From: Thermothelomyces thermophilus ATCC 42464
Lineage: Eukaryota > Ascomycota > Sordariomycetes > Sordariales > Chaetomiaceae
Reading direction: 5' to 3'
DNA length: 64,000 nt
Assembly: GCF_000226095.1 (NCBI RefSeq)
Contig: NC_016472.1
Location: forward strand, 8,680,001 to 8,744,000
A program made the translations under genes and the position numbers. The notes beneath the pieces are model-generated. The model was given only the letters and a program-made list of their open reading frames with translations, was not told where the DNA came from and ran no database searches. The first letter of the stretch is position 1. Each line of letters begins with the position of its first letter. Shown piece after piece: positions 61,193 through 64,000 of this stretch.

Positions 61193-63596
61193 CTAGCACC
61201 GCTCAAACACGCGATACAGACCCTTGAGGTTGGCCACCTCCAGGATCCCATCCTGCATCAGCGACTTGGTAGCCACCAATCTGGACTTGAACGCCGGAAA
61301 GAGGACGTGCTCGAGCGCCCGACGCACGTGGCTACGGCGGGCCTTGATCTCGTCGTCAATTTCCCTCTCCTGTGCCGCAGCTCCCCCGTCTTCGTTCCCG
61401 GGCGTGGCAGGCAGCTGTTCGGGCACGTAGAAGGCAGCGATCTCTTTAAGCAGGGACTCGAAGCACGGCTTCTCTTCGGCCCAGTCGACGTGCGGGCCCA
61501 GCCGTAGGAGGAAGCGCGGGAGCTTGACGAGGGCTGGAGTGTAGCCCTTGACGAGCAGGGGGATGCCGAGCAGCTCTCCCGCGGGCGAGATGTCGAGAGA
61601 GAAGTACTCGAGCAGCATCTCGCGCCGCTCAATCAGTTGCTCGGCGACGAGGCCGACGATCTCGGGGACGTCAAAGTCTTCGTCCTCGCCCCCGTCCCCG
61701 TCCCCGCCGGTGGTGGCGGCGGCGGCGGCAACGGCGGCGTCCTTCTCTTGCTGCGCAGCCAGGGTGAGCAGCTCCCTGAGGTCGAGCGGAGGGCTGAAGC
61801 GGATGACGCCAAAGTTGCCAAAGTCGGTCAGCCCCAGCTGGTAAAAGTATTCGAAGCAGACGCGGCCGTAGTCGACCAGGTACAGCTTGACACCGCCCTG
61901 GATGGCCGCGAGGCGACGACGTTCGTCGACGATGCCGACAAATGTGTGGTTGGCAAAGATCTCGGTCAGCTCCTGGTGCATATCTTCGCGCACGGCGGCC
62001 CGCAGCTCGCGGATGCTGATCAGGCGACAAGCGGTGACCTCGCGGTCGACCGTCTCGTACTCCATCACATCAGCGTCGGCCCGGGGATCGAGCGGCTGGC
62101 CACCGCCGCCGCCGCCGGCCGCCGCCCCCGCAGCGGCAGGGGCTAGCATGCTGGTGATCTTGCGCAGATTGGCGTCGGTCCGGACGAGACTGTTTTCGTT
62201 GGGCCGCGCGGGGGTCTTTCGAGCGCTGCCGCCGCCGCCGCCGCTTGCCTTAGAAGCGGCGGCCGCTGCTGACTGTTGTTGAGAGTCCGGGGCCAGGCCT
62301 GACCAGGTGCTGCCCGGCAGAAGGGTCTGCGTCACAAAGGTCCGACTGGCGTCCACCGCAGCGAGCTTGGCGCGAATGTGCTCGCAGATGGCTTGAATGA
62401 TCTCGTCTTCGTTCAGAAAGTTGACCTCGCGCTTTGTGGGATGGACGTTGACGTCTACCCTGCGCGGGTCAATTTCGAGGCTCAGGTATACAAAGGGGTG
62501 CCCGCCCTTGGGAAGAAAAGCCGAGTATGTCTGCTCGATGGCTTTTCGGATGTTGGACGACTCCACACACCTGTGGTTGATGAACAGAAGGATGGTCGTC
62601 TTTTTGGTACTGTAGTTGGCATTGGTGGCGAGCCCCTTGGCCTTGAACGCCCAGCGGTCATCGGACGTGGAGAGCTCGGTGAGTTCGCTCGCAATGCCGC
62701 CTCCGTATATCTGACGGATTCTGTCGTGGCACGAAGTGCTCGCCTGGACGGCGATGCTCGTTGAGGACTCGCCATGCTTCTTGCAGGAAAAGGCAACATT
62801 GGAGCAGTGAACGGCGTAGCGGCCTACCATGTCGATGATCTTGTTGTACTCGTCCGAAGGTGAGCGGAAGGCTCGTCGACGGGTCGGGACGTTATAGAAC
62901 AGGTCCTCGACCGTGACCTGGGTACCTTGCCGGCCGGCCACAGGCTTCGGGTCCGGCGACTGACCAGGCTTGGCAGGCACCAGCTTCCCGCCGTCATAGT
63001 AGGCTCGCCAGGCGCAGTTCGACTCGCGAGTTTTGGTGGTCACTGTGAGATGGGCAATATGGCTGATGCTGGCCAGGGCCTCGCCGCGAAACCCGTAGGT
63101 GGCGATGGTTTGGAGGTCCTCGAATTTTTGCAACTTGGACGTAGTGAAGCGCTCGCACAGAATCGGCAAGTCCTCCTTCTGTTCCCTCGGTGAGAGGTGA
63201 GCAGTCCGGACAGGGACGTAGATGGGAGCCCGGGAAGAAGGGGGGGGGGGGATCTCACATCAATGCCCGAGCCGTTGTCGGTGATTTGCAGCAGCTTCAG
63301 GCCGCCATCTTTCACCAGAACTTCGATGGATGTGGAGCCTGCGTCCACGGCATTCTCAATCAGCTCCTTCAACGCGTGGACCGGAGCGACAATGATCTCT
63401 CCGGCGGCAATCTTGTTGACGACGTCTTGATCGAGGGCCTAAGCAGCTCGGACTTAGCAATCCGAGTAGGATGCGACCCGCGCTGAGTGGAGAGATGTTG
63501 ACCAACCTTGATCCGGCGGGGAACTGGCGTCTCGTTTAGAGCATCGGCTTTCCGCTTGGCGCCGCGGGGCGCATCCAGGTCCATTGCATCACTCAT
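61193..63596 (-). CDS. MLH1: DNA mismatch repair protein MLH1
   Basis: Three exons on the minus strand (63596-63507, 63438-63259, 63178-61193), 751 residues. MutL homologue that pairs with PMS1/PMS2-type partners in mismatch repair and meiotic crossing over. The GHKL ATPase motifs are all present: [14 protein letters not shown] (E55, N59), ITDNGSGID (D84) and [13 protein letters not shown]. These are followed by [18 protein letters not shown] and [17 protein letters not shown]. After a low-complexity linker with Ala and Gly runs comes the C-terminal dimerisation domain, and the protein ends with FERC, the invariant MLH1 terminus. The start [10 protein letters not shown] gives a 30-residue leader before [17 protein letters not shown]. 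Introns are 68 and 80 nt; intron 1 uses a weak GTTGGT donor and intron 2 contains a G run. Length is normal. Confidence 0.97.
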
Positions 63597-64000
63597 CGTT
63601 GCCGTCTCCGTCGGACACCGGGGGGGGGGGGAAGGAGGGAATGCGGAGGCCGAAACTGGCGAGTTTGAGCACTTTCCTTCCCCGCGCTTACATGCGGCCG
63701 CTCTGTGGGCTCATTTCAGCTCAGCCACGGCAGCAGTGCTAAGAAAACAGCACCAAACCGATGCGAAATCAGGCATCCAACCGGCAGGGCAGATAGCGAC
63801 TTCCTTGCTAAGCCGCCGGAACGGTTGTTATTGCGGGTCCTGCGCGGTTACACCAACATGCTTTGCTGGGCCCCGGTCCCTAACCAGGCGTGACTTGCAG
63901 GACCAGGGTTACGGTTCTTCTACTAGTACGGATTACTAGCGTACTGTACCCAGGAGGGTGGCGGGGGGCGGGGCGGCTACCCCGGTTGTTGGCGGGTGCT
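63597..64000. other. Upstream region of MLH1
   Basis: 404 bp to the window edge. A G run near 63621-63630 is in the leader, TACGGATT lies at 63927, and GC-rich sequence runs to the end. I see no ACGCGT box here. Confidence 0.55.

Overview
This window reads as nuclear DNA of a filamentous ascomycete. It is GC-rich and carries intron-containing protein genes with short introns (about 50-190 nt, GT-AG with CTAAC/CTGAC-type branch sites), long intergenic spacers and low-complexity extensions on many proteins. The symportin SYO1 gene is very close to the Chaetomium thermophilum protein as I remember it. The best guess is therefore Sordariales, probably Chaetomiaceae. I see no tRNA or rRNA gene, no CRISPR array, and no transposon, retroelement or viral coding sequence.

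I could build 15 protein genes with consistent exon phases. The left part (1-27 kb) is sparse. It holds the TORC1-pathway gene LST4/FNIP (4.4-8.6 kb), a secreted seven-bladed lactonase-like protein (12.1-13.6 kb) and a Zn2Cys6 transcription factor (20.0-22.3 kb), separated by 3.5-6.4 kb spacers in which I see no gene. The right part (27-64 kb) is dense. In order it holds: an RBR-type RING protein (+), DBP10 RNA helicase (-), a DNAJC8/Spf31-like J protein (+), SYO1 (-), a type II membrane glycosyltransferase-like protein (+), a DUF202 membrane protein (-), RPA2 (+), a GNAT acetyltransferase (-), isopentenyl-diphosphate isomerase (-), a MATE transporter (-), URB1/NPA1 (+), a 4E-T/Eap1-like eIF4E-binding protein (+) and MLH1 (-).

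The genes are mostly housekeeping and do not form one pathway. There is a loose theme: DBP10, SYO1 and URB1 all serve 60S ribosome assembly. RPA2 and MLH1 serve DNA replication and repair, and the 4E-binding protein and LST4 touch translation and growth control. Several genes are divergent pairs sharing short upstream regions (DBP10/J protein, SYO1/glycosyltransferase, DUF202/RPA2, MATE/URB1).

The observations I consider most worth checking are these. The RBR protein has arginine where the catalytic RING2 cysteine is expected, and an in-phase alternative splice acceptor that would remove the first zinc ligands of RING1. A small dispersed motif (AATCCGTA, often inside a short inverted repeat) occurs at least 15 times and only between genes. 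A GC-AG intron is inferred in the glycosyltransferase gene. Three TATCGC boxes sit exactly 11 bp apart between DBP10 and the J-protein gene. I found no multi-gene system that I would call new.
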